This document shows positions 27,061-36,202 of a stretch of DNA of 52,629 bases, piece after piece. The stretch lies in NCBI GenBank assembly GCA_009392275.1, contig VFGV01000007.1:1-52629 (forward strand), in the 5' to 3' direction. Source of the DNA: SAR202 cluster bacterium. Lineage in GTDB: Bacteria; Chloroflexota; Dehalococcoidia; Lucifugimonadales; UBA2962. The notes beneath the pieces were generated by a model. The model was not told where the DNA came from. It did no database searches and saw only the letters and a list, made by a program, of their open reading frames with translations. Numbering within the stretch: position 1 is the first letter of the stretch; every line of letters begins with the position of its first letter. The translations under genes and the position numbers were made by a program.

Positions 27061-28878
27061 ATGGGTAACTTTTCAGCAAGATTAAATCATCTACCAGGCA
27101 AACCTGGGGTTTATCTTATGAAGGATAACTCAGGAACAATTATATATATAGGCAAGGCTTCGGTACTTAGAAATAGAGTTAGATCTTATTTCCAAAAGAA
27201 GGCAAATTTACCTCCTAAAATACAGCGGATGGTTTCCTCAATCGATGATTTTGAATTTATCATCACAGAATCCGAATTAGAAGCTTTTCTGCTTGAAAGT
27301 AATTTAATTAAGCAGTACCAACCGAGATTTAATGCCAGATTAAAGGATGGGAAGTCGTATCCCTTTATAAAAATAGATACAGCGGAAGCTTTCCCACAGG
27401 TCTATATAACAAGAAAGATAATTGAAGACGGTTCAAGGTATTTTGGTCCGTATCCAAACGCTGGGAGTGTTCGTAAGACTCTAGGTTTGTTAAAAAAACT
27501 ATTTCCATATCGTTCATGCACAAAGCCTATATCAGGTCAAGATGAGCGCCCATGTCTTGATTACCATATTAATCGATGTGTTGGGCCATGCACTGGTGCC
27601 GTTGATGCCAAAGGGTATGACGAAGTTATACAGCAAGTAATTTTATTCATGGAAGGTAAAACTGATGATGTGACAAAAGAAATTCGTGAAAACATGTTGT
27701 ATGCTTCGGATAATTTAGATTTTGAAAGAGCCGCAAACTTACGGGACCAGTTAACTGCCATTGAGCAGATTCATGAAAAACAAAAAGTAATCAACGTTTC
27801 AGGAGAAAATATAGATGTAATCGCAGGAGCAAAACATTTAGACCAAAGCAGAATCGAGGTTTTCTTTGTTAGAAAAGGTAGTTTAGTAGGAAGAGACCAG
27901 TTTATTATGCAAGGCACTTTAGACGAATCTGATGCTCAAGTATTATCAGCATTTATAAAGCAATTTTATACTCAAACACAGTACATACCATCGAAAATTA
28001 TAATTCCAGAAGCAATGCCGGATATGGAGTCCATTTCAGCTTGGCTTAGCTCAACAAAGTCGTCTAAAGTCAAGTTAACTGTTCCTTATCGAGGTGAGAA
28101 AAAGCGCTTACTAAATATGGTGGTGGAAAATGCCCAACGTGGTCTTGAACAATTAAAATTGAAACAAATAGAAGAAGGTTCAACCGAGGAAGCATTATCC
28201 GAAATACAAGAGGCACTTAATTTACCTAGGTTGCCGCGCCGTATTGAGACTTATGATATATCTAATATACAAGGTTCGAATTCAGTCGGATCTATGGTTG
28301 TTTTTGAAAATGGCATACCTAATAAAAGTGACTATCGAAGGTTCACAATTAAAAATGTTGATGGCATTGATGATTATTCCATGATGAAAGAAGTGTTGAC
28401 TAGAAGGTTTAAAAAGTTAAACGAAATCGCTGGGAATTCGGATTCATGGGTAAAAACTCCTGATCTTGTATTAATTGACGGAGGTAGAGGTCACCTGGGA
28501 GCTGCACTACAAGTTTTCTTGGAGCTTGGAGTTAAGGACATTCCTTTAGCTAGTATAGCTAAACAGCATGAAGAGATATTTGTCCCAGAGACTCCTGAAC
28601 CCATCATTCTAGACCGCAGATCTCAGGCATTGTATTTACTTCAACGATCAAGGGATGAAGCTCATCGATTCGCTATTACTTTACATAGAAAACGTAGGTC
28701 GAAATCATCAAATGCTTCATTATTTGATGCAATTCCAGGAATAGGTCCTCAACGTCGTAAACAACTACTAAGGAAGTTTGGATCGTTCAAGATGGTACAG
28801 AAAGCCTCTATAGACGATATTGCATCATTGCCTGGGTTTAATATATCGTTAGCTCGTCGAATAAAAGATAGAATTTAG
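27061..28878 (+). CDS. uvrC: Excinuclease ABC subunit C
   Basis: A 605-residue nucleotide-excision-repair nuclease. The GIY-YIG domain reads PGVYLMKDNSGTIIYIGKA, the zinc or structural Cys cluster follows (YRSCTKP, RPCLDYHINRCVGPC), and then the UVR motif near NLDFERAANLRDQL. The RNase H-like 5' nuclease domain follows (ETYDISNIQGSNSVGSMV) and two helix-hairpin-helix motifs end the protein (AIPGIGPQRRKQLLRKFGS). The length is normal. It makes both incisions at UvrB-bound damage. The next ABM gene starts 24 bases later. Confidence 0.97.
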   Translation: MGNFSARLNHLPGKPGVYLMKDNSGTIIYIGKASVLRNRVRSYFQKKANLPPKIQRMVSSIDDFEFIITESELEAFLLESNLIKQYQPRFNARLKDGKSYPFIKIDTAEAFPQVYITRKIIEDGSRYFGPYPNAGSVRKTLGLLKKLFPYRSCTKPISGQDERPCLDYHINRCVGPCTGAVDAKGYDEVIQQVILFMEGKTDDVTKEIRENMLYASDNLDFERAANLRDQLTAIEQIHEKQKVINVSGENIDVIAGAKHLDQSRIEVFFVRKGSLVGRDQFIMQGTLDESDAQVLSAFIKQFYTQTQYIPSKIIIPEAMPDMESISAWLSSTKSSKVKLTVPYRGEKKRLLNMVVENAQRGLEQLKLKQIEEGSTEEALSEIQEALNLPRLPRRIETYDISNIQGSNSVGSMVVFENGIPNKSDYRRFTIKNVDGIDDYSMMKEVLTRRFKKLNEIAGNSDSWVKTPDLVLIDGGRGHLGAALQVFLELGVKDIPLASIAKQHEEIFVPETPEPIILDRRSQALYLLQRSRDEAHRFAITLHRKRRSKSSNASLFDAIPGIGPQRRKQLLRKFGSFKMVQKASIDDIASLPGFNISLARRIKDRI

Positions 28879-28902
28879 ACTATAAAAACAGGAATAATCA
28901 TA

Positions 28903-29196
28903 ATGGACACCCAAGTAATAATAAACTTCAAGTTAAAATCCGACCAAGTGGAAGCATTTAAAGACCACATCAAGAAGATCATACCTGACACACGGTCTTT
29001 TGACGGATGCAAAGACGTGGGCTTTTATTTTAATTCTGATGACGAAACAGACCTAGTTGTTTTCGAGACATGGGAATCCCGGGCTCACTACGAAAAATAT
29101 TTTAACTGGCGAACTGAAACAGGAGCCCTGGAAGCTATTGCTGGTTATTTAGCTGACGAGGCTTCACTAAGGTATTTAACTAAGTCTGATATATAA
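28903..29196 (+). CDS. Antibiotic-biosynthesis-monooxygenase (ABM) domain protein
   Basis: A 97-residue single-domain ferredoxin-like protein of the ABM/quinol monooxygenase superfamily. The pattern is a first strand with MDTQVIINFKLKSDQVEAFK, a helix, then SFDGCKDVGFYFN, and the typical VVFETWESRAHYEKYFNWR. Dimeric relatives act as YgiN-like quinol oxidases, haem-degrading or enol-removing enzymes. AGGA lies nine bases before the ATG. It may be transcribed with uvrC, but no functional tie is evident. Confidence 0.85.
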   Translation: MDTQVIINFKLKSDQVEAFKDHIKKIIPDTRSFDGCKDVGFYFNSDDETDLVVFETWESRAHYEKYFNWRTETGALEAIAGYLADEASLRYLTKSDI

Positions 29197-29210
29197 CCTA
29201 TAAATTTAAT

Positions 29211-30059
29211 TTACTTAGTTTTTGAGTCGTTTTTAGCCATTCCTAAGAAAGGCTTAAGCATTTCGGTAAATTCCATAGGGAATATAAACTTAGTTGAAGC
29301 ACTTGCTCCTAATTGACTTAGAGTCTCAAAATATTTAAGGCTCATTGTCTTACTGTCTACGCCCTTAGCGACTTTTGAGATGTTCGTCAAAGCATCAGCC
29401 AGACCTTGGCCTCTCAGGCTCATAGCTTGTTGATCACCTTCCGCTGTTAATATTTCACTTTGTCTGACACCTTCTGCTTTTAGGATGGCTGATTGTTTCT
29501 CACCCTCTGCTGTAGTGATAGCAGCCTTTTTAACTCCTTCAGCCTCAATTATTGCTGCTCGCCTGACTCTTTCAGCTGACATCTGTCTATTCATGGCTTC
29601 TTGAATATCTGGTGGTGGTTCAATCTCTCTGATTTCCACTTGAGTAACTTTGATGCCCCATCGGTCTGTCACCTCATCCAGTCGTGCTCTTAATGTGCTG
29701 TTGATATGTTCTCTCTTTGACAAAACATCATCTAGGGTCATTTCACCGATAACTGCTCTGAGGCTGGTGGTGGCTATTCCAACAACAGCAGATCTAAAAT
29801 CCATTACTTCCAGTATAGATTTATCGGCTTCCATCACTCTCATGTACAACAGAAAGTCGATGTCTATTGGAGCGTTATCTTCTGTAATATTGGTCTGTCT
29901 TGGAATATCGATTACGATTTCTCGTAGATCTACCCTGACAGTCGAATGGAATGGCCATATCAATAGATGCAGGCCACCGTCTCTTAGGCCTGCGAATCGT
30001 CCTAGCCAGAAAATACCAAGTCTTTCATATTGTTGAACTACGGTTAAATATGGAATCAT
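29211..30059 (-). CDS. SPFH/band-7 (stomatin-like) protein without N-terminal membrane helix
   Basis: A 282-residue SPFH protein. It has the band-7 fold (ERLGIFWLGRFAGLRDGG, IDIPRQTNITEDNAPIDID), the TLDDVLSKREHIN helix, then a coiled region with repeats of AEGxKxxAIxxAEG. Stomatins normally begin with a membrane helix or hairpin, but here the domain starts at residue 8. The start is firm, since GGAGG lies five bases upstream. It may attach through its C-terminus or via NfeD. It is downstream of nfeD on the same strand, the classical operon pair that organises membrane microdomains. Confidence 0.9.
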   Translation of the reverse strand: MIPYLTVVQQYERLGIFWLGRFAGLRDGGLHLLIWPFHSTVRVDLREIVIDIPRQTNITEDNAPIDIDFLLYMRVMEADKSILEVMDFRSAVVGIATTSLRAVIGEMTLDDVLSKREHINSTLRARLDEVTDRWGIKVTQVEIREIEPPPDIQEAMNRQMSAERVRRAAIIEAEGVKKAAITTAEGEKQSAILKAEGVRQSEILTAEGDQQAMSLRGQGLADALTNISKVAKGVDSKTMSLKYFETLSQLGASASTKFIFPMEFTEMLKPFLGMAKNDSKTK

Positions 30060-30168
30060 AATTCCTCCATTCTTATGTTTTATGCGAGAACTCTTATGCC
30101 AAAACTATCATATAATCCGTCGCGAAATCTACGATTGGATACTAATTTAATTGCTTTAATCAATGTTG

Positions 30169-31512
30169 TTATAAATCCGTTTTCCTGACTTTTAATATAA
30201 GTTTGTCTTTATTTGTTATAACTACTGAAGAATTCGATTCTATTAACGAACCCGTTTCACTAACAGCACTCCATTCCTCACCTGAAATGTAAACTGTGCC
30301 CTCGGGATTTAAGTCTGTAATTGTCTTAGCAACTTGCCCTAAAGAAACACGTTCATGGGTTCTATACTGATTTTTTTTAGCATCGAGTGAAGATTTGACC
30401 AAAATAATGATTGCAAGACCAATAATTGTGGAAATAACTACCAATATCCACGTATTCGCCATGAAACCAGGGCCGTTAATATCAGGCTCTGAAAATCCGC
30501 CGAAAAGCAGAATAGAGCCGACTATGAATAAAGCCCCTCCAATCAATCCTGCTATTCCTAAACCACTCACCTGTACTTCAATATAGAAAAGAATTCCAGC
30601 AAAACCAATCAGGAGCATTCCCATCCAATTGACCGGTAAATTGCCCAGCGCAACGAGAGCCAAAATGATTGCAGCAATGCCTGTAATTCCGGCAACGAAG
30701 CCGCCAGGATTAATCAATTCAATTAAAATCCCTATAAACCCTATTGCTAGTAGTATCAGGGCGATATTTGGGTTGGAAAGAAATTGTAGAAACCGGTCAA
30801 GAAAGAGCGGTTTAATGGTCTGTATTTCAAGATTTGATGTATCCAGAATTAAATCGACTTGATCAATTTGAATTGTTTTTCCGTCAATTTTCTTCAATAG
30901 TTGTTCAGTGTCTACAGATATCATATTAATAAGCCCCGCATCGATTGCTTCGATTTCAGTATAAGACTTCGATTGAGTCACTGTCGTCTCATATGCGTCT
31001 ACGTTGTGACCTCTATTCTTGGCAATACTGCGTAGAAATGAAGAAGCATCTTGTGTAGCTTTGTTTGAAATAGTTGGAGGTAAATCTTCTCCGGTAATGG
31101 ATACTGGAGTAGCTGCCCCTACATTTGTTGATGGAGCCATAACGGCGAAATGGCCAGCAGCCAGCAAAAAAGTTCCAGCAGATGCAGCTTGACTTCCGCT
31201 TGGCCACACGTAAGTAATCACTGGTATTTTACTACTATAGATTGAAGCAACCATCTTGCGAGTTGATTCAAGGTCACCACCAGGAGTGTTGATAAGCAGA
31301 ATGATCAAACTCGCATTTGTTTCATAAGCTGTTCGGATACTTTTATCTAGGATCCGAGCTTCAGCTTTATCAATCATGCCAGAAATTGAGACAGTAGCCG
31401 CATAAGGTTTGTTTTCTTGTGCGGACGTTATTTGGGCAAATATGAGTAGTATAGCGACAGCTATACATATAGTGCTTACTAATACTTTTAAGGAATTTAA
31501 ATTCACCCGCAT
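30169..31512 (-). CDS. NfeD-family membrane serine protease (long form)
   Basis: A 447-residue protein of the NfeD1b (ClpP-class) type. A signal peptide (residues 1-31, ending in TSAQ) is followed by a ClpP/crotonase-like protease domain with INTPGGDLESTRKMV and the catalytic Ser in SQAASAGTFLLAAG, and a Lys further on. Then come about four membrane helices (residues 240-360) and a C-terminal OB-fold NfeD domain (GQVAKTITDLNPEGTVYISG). In other organisms such proteases cut stomatin-like partners. The SPFH gene lies 109 bases downstream, on the same strand. Confidence 0.93.
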   Translation of the reverse strand: MRVNLNSLKVLVSTICIAVAILLIFAQITSAQENKPYAATVSISGMIDKAEARILDKSIRTAYETNASLIILLINTPGGDLESTRKMVASIYSSKIPVITYVWPSGSQAASAGTFLLAAGHFAVMAPSTNVGAATPVSITGEDLPPTISNKATQDASSFLRSIAKNRGHNVDAYETTVTQSKSYTEIEAIDAGLINMISVDTEQLLKKIDGKTIQIDQVDLILDTSNLEIQTIKPLFLDRFLQFLSNPNIALILLAIGFIGILIELINPGGFVAGITGIAAIILALVALGNLPVNWMGMLLIGFAGILFYIEVQVSGLGIAGLIGGALFIVGSILLFGGFSEPDINGPGFMANTWILVVISTIIGLAIIILVKSSLDAKKNQYRTHERVSLGQVAKTITDLNPEGTVYISGEEWSAVSETGSLIESNSSVVITNKDKLILKVRKTDL

Positions 31513-31566
31513 ATTTTTTAACAGTTAAATTACTATCCCCGTATATCGTATCTGGTGTACGGTTTG

Positions 31567-32964
31567 CTATGCCATGCCGATTTCAGATTCAACTTCACCT
31601 AAAACTTCATCTACCGCTTGCATAAACTGATCGATTTCAGACCTAGTGACACATAATGGAGGGCTAAAGCATAGTAATCCACGGGGGCGTATTATCATTT
31701 TACGCTCAGCAAACTTATTGGCCATTATCTTTTCAACATTTAGTTCTTTAGGGAAACGTTCTTTTGTAACAGGATCCTTTACTAAATCCATAGCTGTCAT
31801 TAATCCAAGGCCTCTGACATTGCCAACCATTTTGTGCTTTGAACCCACGCTCAACATCTGTTCCATAAGGTACTCACCAAGTTCTGCTGCTCTTTCCACT
31901 AATTTCTCTTTCTCAATAATGTCAATGTTGGCAAGTGCGGCCGCTGCTAACACAGGATGCCCCCCAAATGTGAGTGTTTGAGCGAAAACGTTATTTTCAC
32001 CCGCGAAAGCATTTGATACTTTTGGTGTGACCATAGTTGCTGCCAGTGGTACATAAGCACTTACAATCCCCTTCGCCATAGTCATAATATCTGGCACAGT
32101 GTCCCAGTGATCTATTCCAAACCATTTTCCAGTTCTGCCAAAACCAGTGATTACTTCATCTACAATCATTAGCACGTCATATTTATCGCAGATTTCTCTG
32201 ACCATGGGCCAATATTCCGGACCCGGAACTGCACAGGCATCATACGCTGTATCAGCACAAAAAGCTTCACCAATAAACGCTCCAACAGTATCAGGTCCAT
32301 GATAGAGAATTAGGTCTTCAACTGATTTAGCTGCATTAATTGCTATTTCAGACGCAGTTGTACCTGCAACCTCAGGCCGATAAGAATTAGGCTGAGCGGC
32401 ATACAGCATTCCTGGAACAGCTGGTTCATAATCAACCCTACTTCCTAAGCCGCCGTATCCTCCTAGCCACTGTGTCACACCCAAAGCCCCATGATAGGAG
32501 CCGCGACGTGAGATTATCTTGTATTTTGTGTGATTCCCATTACGTTTATGGTAAGCACGAGCTATCTTCACAGCGGTTTCATTGGCTTCAGAGCCTCCAG
32601 TCGATAGCCATGATCTTTCCAGTTCACCAGGTGTGAGTTCAGCAAGTTTTTTACTTAATTGTGCAACAGGTTCAGTGGTTGTTCCTCTTGGAGTAAAACT
32701 AATTTTATTAATTTGATCCCGTACAGCTTCTGCTATCTCTGTGCGTCCATATCCAACATTCACGCACAAGTAACCTCCATTCACATCCATCCATTCATTA
32801 CCATCAGTATCAACAACAGTAAGCCCTTTGCCTTCTTTAATGATAATTGGATCTCCTTCTTCTGCCATCTCAATCCAACTTCTAACGTGCATCCAATTAT
32901 GCTTTAACGATGACTTTCTTAAATCTTGAGTTTCTTGCGTTTCCGGATTAGTGTTGGTAACCAT
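31567..32964 (-). CDS. Class III PLP-dependent aminotransferase (copy 2)
   Basis: A 465-residue fold-type I enzyme. It shows SWLSTGGSEANETAVKIARA for PLP phosphate binding, MIVDEVITGFGRTGKWFG with the ring-nitrogen Asp, and the Schiff-base Lys in TMAKGIVSAYVPLAA. The RGLGLMTAMDLVKD and PPLCVTRSEIDQ endings match omega-amino-acid:pyruvate-type enzymes. It overlaps the preceding paralogue's stop in TAATG, and GGAGTC lies upstream of the ATG. The two are related across their lengths but clearly diverged at base level, so the duplication is old. Amino donor is unknown. Confidence 0.93.
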   Translation of the reverse strand: MVTNTNPETQETQDLRKSSLKHNWMHVRSWIEMAEEGDPIIIKEGKGLTVVDTDGNEWMDVNGGYLCVNVGYGRTEIAEAVRDQINKISFTPRGTTTEPVAQLSKKLAELTPGELERSWLSTGGSEANETAVKIARAYHKRNGNHTKYKIISRRGSYHGALGVTQWLGGYGGLGSRVDYEPAVPGMLYAAQPNSYRPEVAGTTASEIAINAAKSVEDLILYHGPDTVGAFIGEAFCADTAYDACAVPGPEYWPMVREICDKYDVLMIVDEVITGFGRTGKWFGIDHWDTVPDIMTMAKGIVSAYVPLAATMVTPKVSNAFAGENNVFAQTLTFGGHPVLAAAALANIDIIEKEKLVERAAELGEYLMEQMLSVGSKHKMVGNVRGLGLMTAMDLVKDPVTKERFPKELNVEKIMANKFAERKMIIRPRGLLCFSPPLCVTRSEIDQFMQAVDEVLGEVESEIGMA

Positions 32965-34328
32965 TATTTGACTCCTAGTTGATGTTCTAAAGCTTCTAAA
33001 GATGCATCTATTCCATTAATAATCTCATCGCAATCCGTCTGAGTAACACAAAGAGGAGGTCCAACTGTTATAACATTGCCGTCACTCTGCAATATTAAGC
33101 CATTGTTTCTAAATTCCTTATTTATTCTTCCAGCAACATTTATATCTCTAGAAAACTTCTGTTTGGTTTCTCGGTCAGCAACTAACTCAACGCCAATTAA
33201 CAACCCTATCCCTCTCACATCACCAATTACAATGTGCTTTTTCATTAAATCTTTTAAACCTTTTTTCAGGTAGTCTCCTTGTACTCTTGCGTTCTCAAGA
33301 ATATTTTCTGATTCAATTATTTCGATTGTTTTTAAAGCTGCTGCAGCTGAGACTGGATTGCCTGCTGACGTTACAGCATGCCAGATAGGGTCACTTCCAA
33401 AATGTTCAGCTACTCGTTCGCTAACTGACGTAACTGCTAATGGTAAATAACTAGAAATCACTCCTTTACCCATTGTCATGAGATCTGGTTCGATTCCGAA
33501 ATGTTCGATTCCGAACATTTTTCCAGTGCGACCAAATCCAGTGATCACTTCATCGATTATCAGTAAAACACCATATTTGTCACATATATCCCTAACCATC
33601 GGCCAATATTCAGGGGCAGGTACAGGAGCTCCAACAGGCTGTGAAACTGGCTCACCTATTACAGCTGCTACGGTTTTTGGATCGTGCATTAAAATAGCAT
33701 CTTCTATTGCTTGTGCGCATCGAATTGCAGTTTCCGAGGGCGTTGTCGAATTGTATTCATCACGGTAATGATTAGGATGTGGAACATGCACCATTCCAGG
33801 TACAGCTGGTTCAAAATCACTTAACGAGAAATCTGTCGCATTATTACCCAGCCACATAACTCCGCCGGTGGTGCCGTGATAGGAACCTTTCCGGCTAATA
33901 ATTTTGTATCTACCTGACTCTCCTCTTCTATTGTGGTATGCCCTAACCATCTTGATCGCAGTTTCATTGGCCTCTGAGCCCCCTGATCCCGGCCATGATC
34001 TTGATATATCACCAGGAGTTAATTCAGCTATCTTTTCACAGAGCTTTATTACTGGAACAGTAGTAGTTCCTTGAGGAAAATATGTAATCTTTGAGATCTG
34101 ATCATACGCCACCTCTGCTATGTCTGTACGTCCGTATCCGAGATTCACACAGGTATATCCGCCATGTACATCCAACCAGGTTTTTCCTGTAGAATCGGTT
34201 ACCCTAACACCTTCTCCTTTTACCATAACCAATGGTTCGCCGGTTTCAGCCATCTGCGTCCAATCTGCATTATGCATCCATTGATATTGAAGGGACATGT
34301 TTCTGATCTCATCAGTATGGGAAGTCAT
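32964..34328 (-). CDS. Class III PLP-dependent aminotransferase (copy 1)
   Basis: A 454-residue paralogue of the next gene on the minus strand. It has SWPGSGGSEANETAIKMVRA, LIIDEVITGFGRTGKMFG and Lys in TMGKGVISSYLPLAV. The ATG has GAGGAGA about seven bases upstream, the stronger ribosome site of the pair, so copy 1 leads a two-gene message. Subtle differences such as DVRGIGLLIGVEL versus NVRGLGLMTAMDL suggest different substrates or a heteromer. Class III members use beta-alanine, GABA, polyamines or similar amines with pyruvate or 2-oxoglutarate. Confidence 0.93.
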   Translation of the reverse strand: MTSHTDEIRNMSLQYQWMHNADWTQMAETGEPLVMVKGEGVRVTDSTGKTWLDVHGGYTCVNLGYGRTDIAEVAYDQISKITYFPQGTTTVPVIKLCEKIAELTPGDISRSWPGSGGSEANETAIKMVRAYHNRRGESGRYKIISRKGSYHGTTGGVMWLGNNATDFSLSDFEPAVPGMVHVPHPNHYRDEYNSTTPSETAIRCAQAIEDAILMHDPKTVAAVIGEPVSQPVGAPVPAPEYWPMVRDICDKYGVLLIIDEVITGFGRTGKMFGIEHFGIEPDLMTMGKGVISSYLPLAVTSVSERVAEHFGSDPIWHAVTSAGNPVSAAAALKTIEIIESENILENARVQGDYLKKGLKDLMKKHIVIGDVRGIGLLIGVELVADRETKQKFSRDINVAGRINKEFRNNGLILQSDGNVITVGPPLCVTQTDCDEIINGIDASLEALEHQLGVK

Positions 34329-34456
34329 TTATGTTTCTCCTCGAAAATGTACAACCATAGCTAAATTAAGTAATGGTTGACGAAAGTTGAATAACGTATG
34401 CCAGTTTTATATTAACTGGTTAAAAATTACAACAATCCGAGCGGGATTACAGCAGT

Positions 34457-35440
34457 CTATTTATCAACCTCAGGGTTTACGCAGGTTGATAAAGACACAC
34501 CTGACAATCCGTTAATCAAATTAGTTGCAGCAAGGTTAGACATCGCTCTTCGAGTTTCGACTGTGGCGCTCGCAATATGAGGGACTATAAGACAATTATC
34601 CAATGAAAGAAGAGGATGATCGTTTGGTATAGGCTCTGGATCAGTAACATCGAGTCCGGCTGCAGCGATCTCTTTATCTTTCAAGGCAGAATATAATGCC
34701 ATATGATCTATTACAGGGCCCCTGGCTGCGTTGATAATAACAGAGGAGGATTTCATTTTTTTGAACTGATTGGTGCTAAACATATGTTTGGTCGAAGGGT
34801 TGAGATCTACGTGAATACTAACGAAATCTGATTCCGTAAGCAGTTCATCCAGCCCAACGTGCGTCATCTTTAATTGCTTTTCTAAATCCTCCCTACGATT
34901 CACGTCATAATAAAGAATTTCCATATCAAATCCAGTTGATCGTTTTGCCATTTCAAATCCGATGCGACCCATTCCGACAATTCCTATCTTTGATCCAAAA
35001 ATATCTTGTCCGAGAAAATGTAGAGGGTGCCAAGTTTTCCAAGATCCATCATGAGCAGCAATATGTCCCGGAATTACAAGACGTGCTGCAGCCATTAATA
35101 ATGTAAAAGCAAAATCTGCTGTAGCATGGGTCAAAACATCAGGAGTGTATCCGACTGGAATACCTCTTTTGGTAGCCTCGGCAATATCAATATTGTTGTA
35201 ACCAACTGCAATCTGACTGATGACCTTTAACTGAGAGCCTGCATTATCCATAAATTCGGCGTCAATGCCGTCAGTCAGGAGGCAAAGTATTCCATCAACT
35301 CCCTTAGATCTTTGTAATAAAATCTCGCGAGATGGAGGCATTTCATCTGTCCAAAGGTCTACCTCTGCTACTTTTTCGATAGCCTTGATGGCTTCGGGAA
35401 ATATATTTCTAGTTATAAATACTCTAGGCTTGCTCAACAC
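34457..35440 (-). CDS. D-2-hydroxyacid dehydrogenase (glyoxylate/hydroxypyruvate reductase-like)
   Basis: A 327-residue NAD(P)-dependent dehydrogenase. It shows GIVGMGRIGFEMAKR for cofactor binding, INAARGPVIDHMAL with the catalytic Arg, GLDVTDPEPIP with Glu, and VPHIASATVETR with His. This is closer to glyoxylate/D-glycerate reductases than the copy at 3620. The start is GTG at 35440 or TTG at 35437, with AGGAG four or seven bases upstream. It follows plsY by 19 bases on the same strand. With the class III aminotransferases downstream, it may work in amino-acid and hydroxyacid interconversion. Confidence 0.93.
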   Translation of the reverse strand: MLSKPRVFITRNIFPEAIKAIEKVAEVDLWTDEMPPSREILLQRSKGVDGILCLLTDGIDAEFMDNAGSQLKVISQIAVGYNNIDIAEATKRGIPVGYTPDVLTHATADFAFTLLMAAARLVIPGHIAAHDGSWKTWHPLHFLGQDIFGSKIGIVGMGRIGFEMAKRSTGFDMEILYYDVNRREDLEKQLKMTHVGLDELLTESDFVSIHVDLNPSTKHMFSTNQFKKMKSSSVIINAARGPVIDHMALYSALKDKEIAAAGLDVTDPEPIPNDHPLLSLDNCLIVPHIASATVETRRAMSNLAATNLINGLSGVSLSTCVNPEVDK

Positions 35441-35459
35441 TCTACTCCTAACTTATTTG

Positions 35460-36059
35460 TTAATTTGATGAATTATCGGTTTTGTCTGGACTGTTTCTGT
35501 ATTGAGTATATTGTTTTATAAAAACCAATATGCTTCCTGCCATTAGATACACTACTCCAAGCCATCCCCAATCACTCATATACCACAATCCACCGGCTAA
35601 CCATGAAGTTGCAAAGAAGATTCCTCCAGACCAACCAACGTTCCTCGTGACAGCAAATTTTATAATCGCTACAGGCGCAGCAATAGCTGCTCCTAATGGT
35701 ATTAGACCAGCTGCTGTACCAAAAAGAGCCGCCATTCCTGTGTTCCCTTGGAATCTGAAAAATATTGGGAAAAACTGACCCAATAACATACAAAACATTG
35801 AAATAGCTATCCATTCAAGTTCTATATCCAAAAGCCTTAAAGGTAAAGTAACAATTACGCCTTTAAGAATATCAAGTACAAATACAGCGATACCATATTT
35901 TGGACCAACTTGCCTCCAAATATTAGCAGTACCAGGGTTACCTGTACCGAGTTTTCTGATATCTATACCTTTAGCTCTGCATATTAGATCTCCTACCAAT
36001 GCGGAACCCACAAGATACGATCCTACTGCCCATACGGCATAAAACCAAATTTCATCCAA
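35460..36059 (-). CDS. plsY: Acyl-phosphate glycerol-3-phosphate acyltransferase PlsY
   Basis: A 199-residue polytopic membrane acyltransferase with about five helices. The motif GIDIRKLGTGNPGTANIWR is the PlsY glycerol-3-phosphate/acyl-phosphate signature, and GNTGMAALFGTAAGLIP resembles the third conserved block (usually GGKGVAT), with Thr in place of the Lys. The first block reads GSALVGDLICRAKG. PlsY forms 1-acyl-glycerol-3-phosphate with the PlsX product. The start is TTG at 36059, with GAGAG about nine bases upstream. The changed GNTGMA block could mean altered activity or a divergent paralogue. Confidence 0.85.
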   Translation of the reverse strand: MDEIWFYAVWAVGSYLVGSALVGDLICRAKGIDIRKLGTGNPGTANIWRQVGPKYGIAVFVLDILKGVIVTLPLRLLDIELEWIAISMFCMLLGQFFPIFFRFQGNTGMAALFGTAAGLIPLGAAIAAPVAIIKFAVTRNVGWSGGIFFATSWLAGGLWYMSDWGWLGVVYLMAGSILVFIKQYTQYRNSPDKTDNSSN

Positions 36060-36202
36060 TGTTAAAATCTCTCTAATAAATTAATAAAGGGTTTGTATTA
36101 TCTACTTATTGGGGTGACTTACAAAACCTTTGCAACGATATGATATAGGATGAACGCGCACCACTCAATTAAAATCTCATAACAAATGGGTTAGGAGGAT
36201 AT

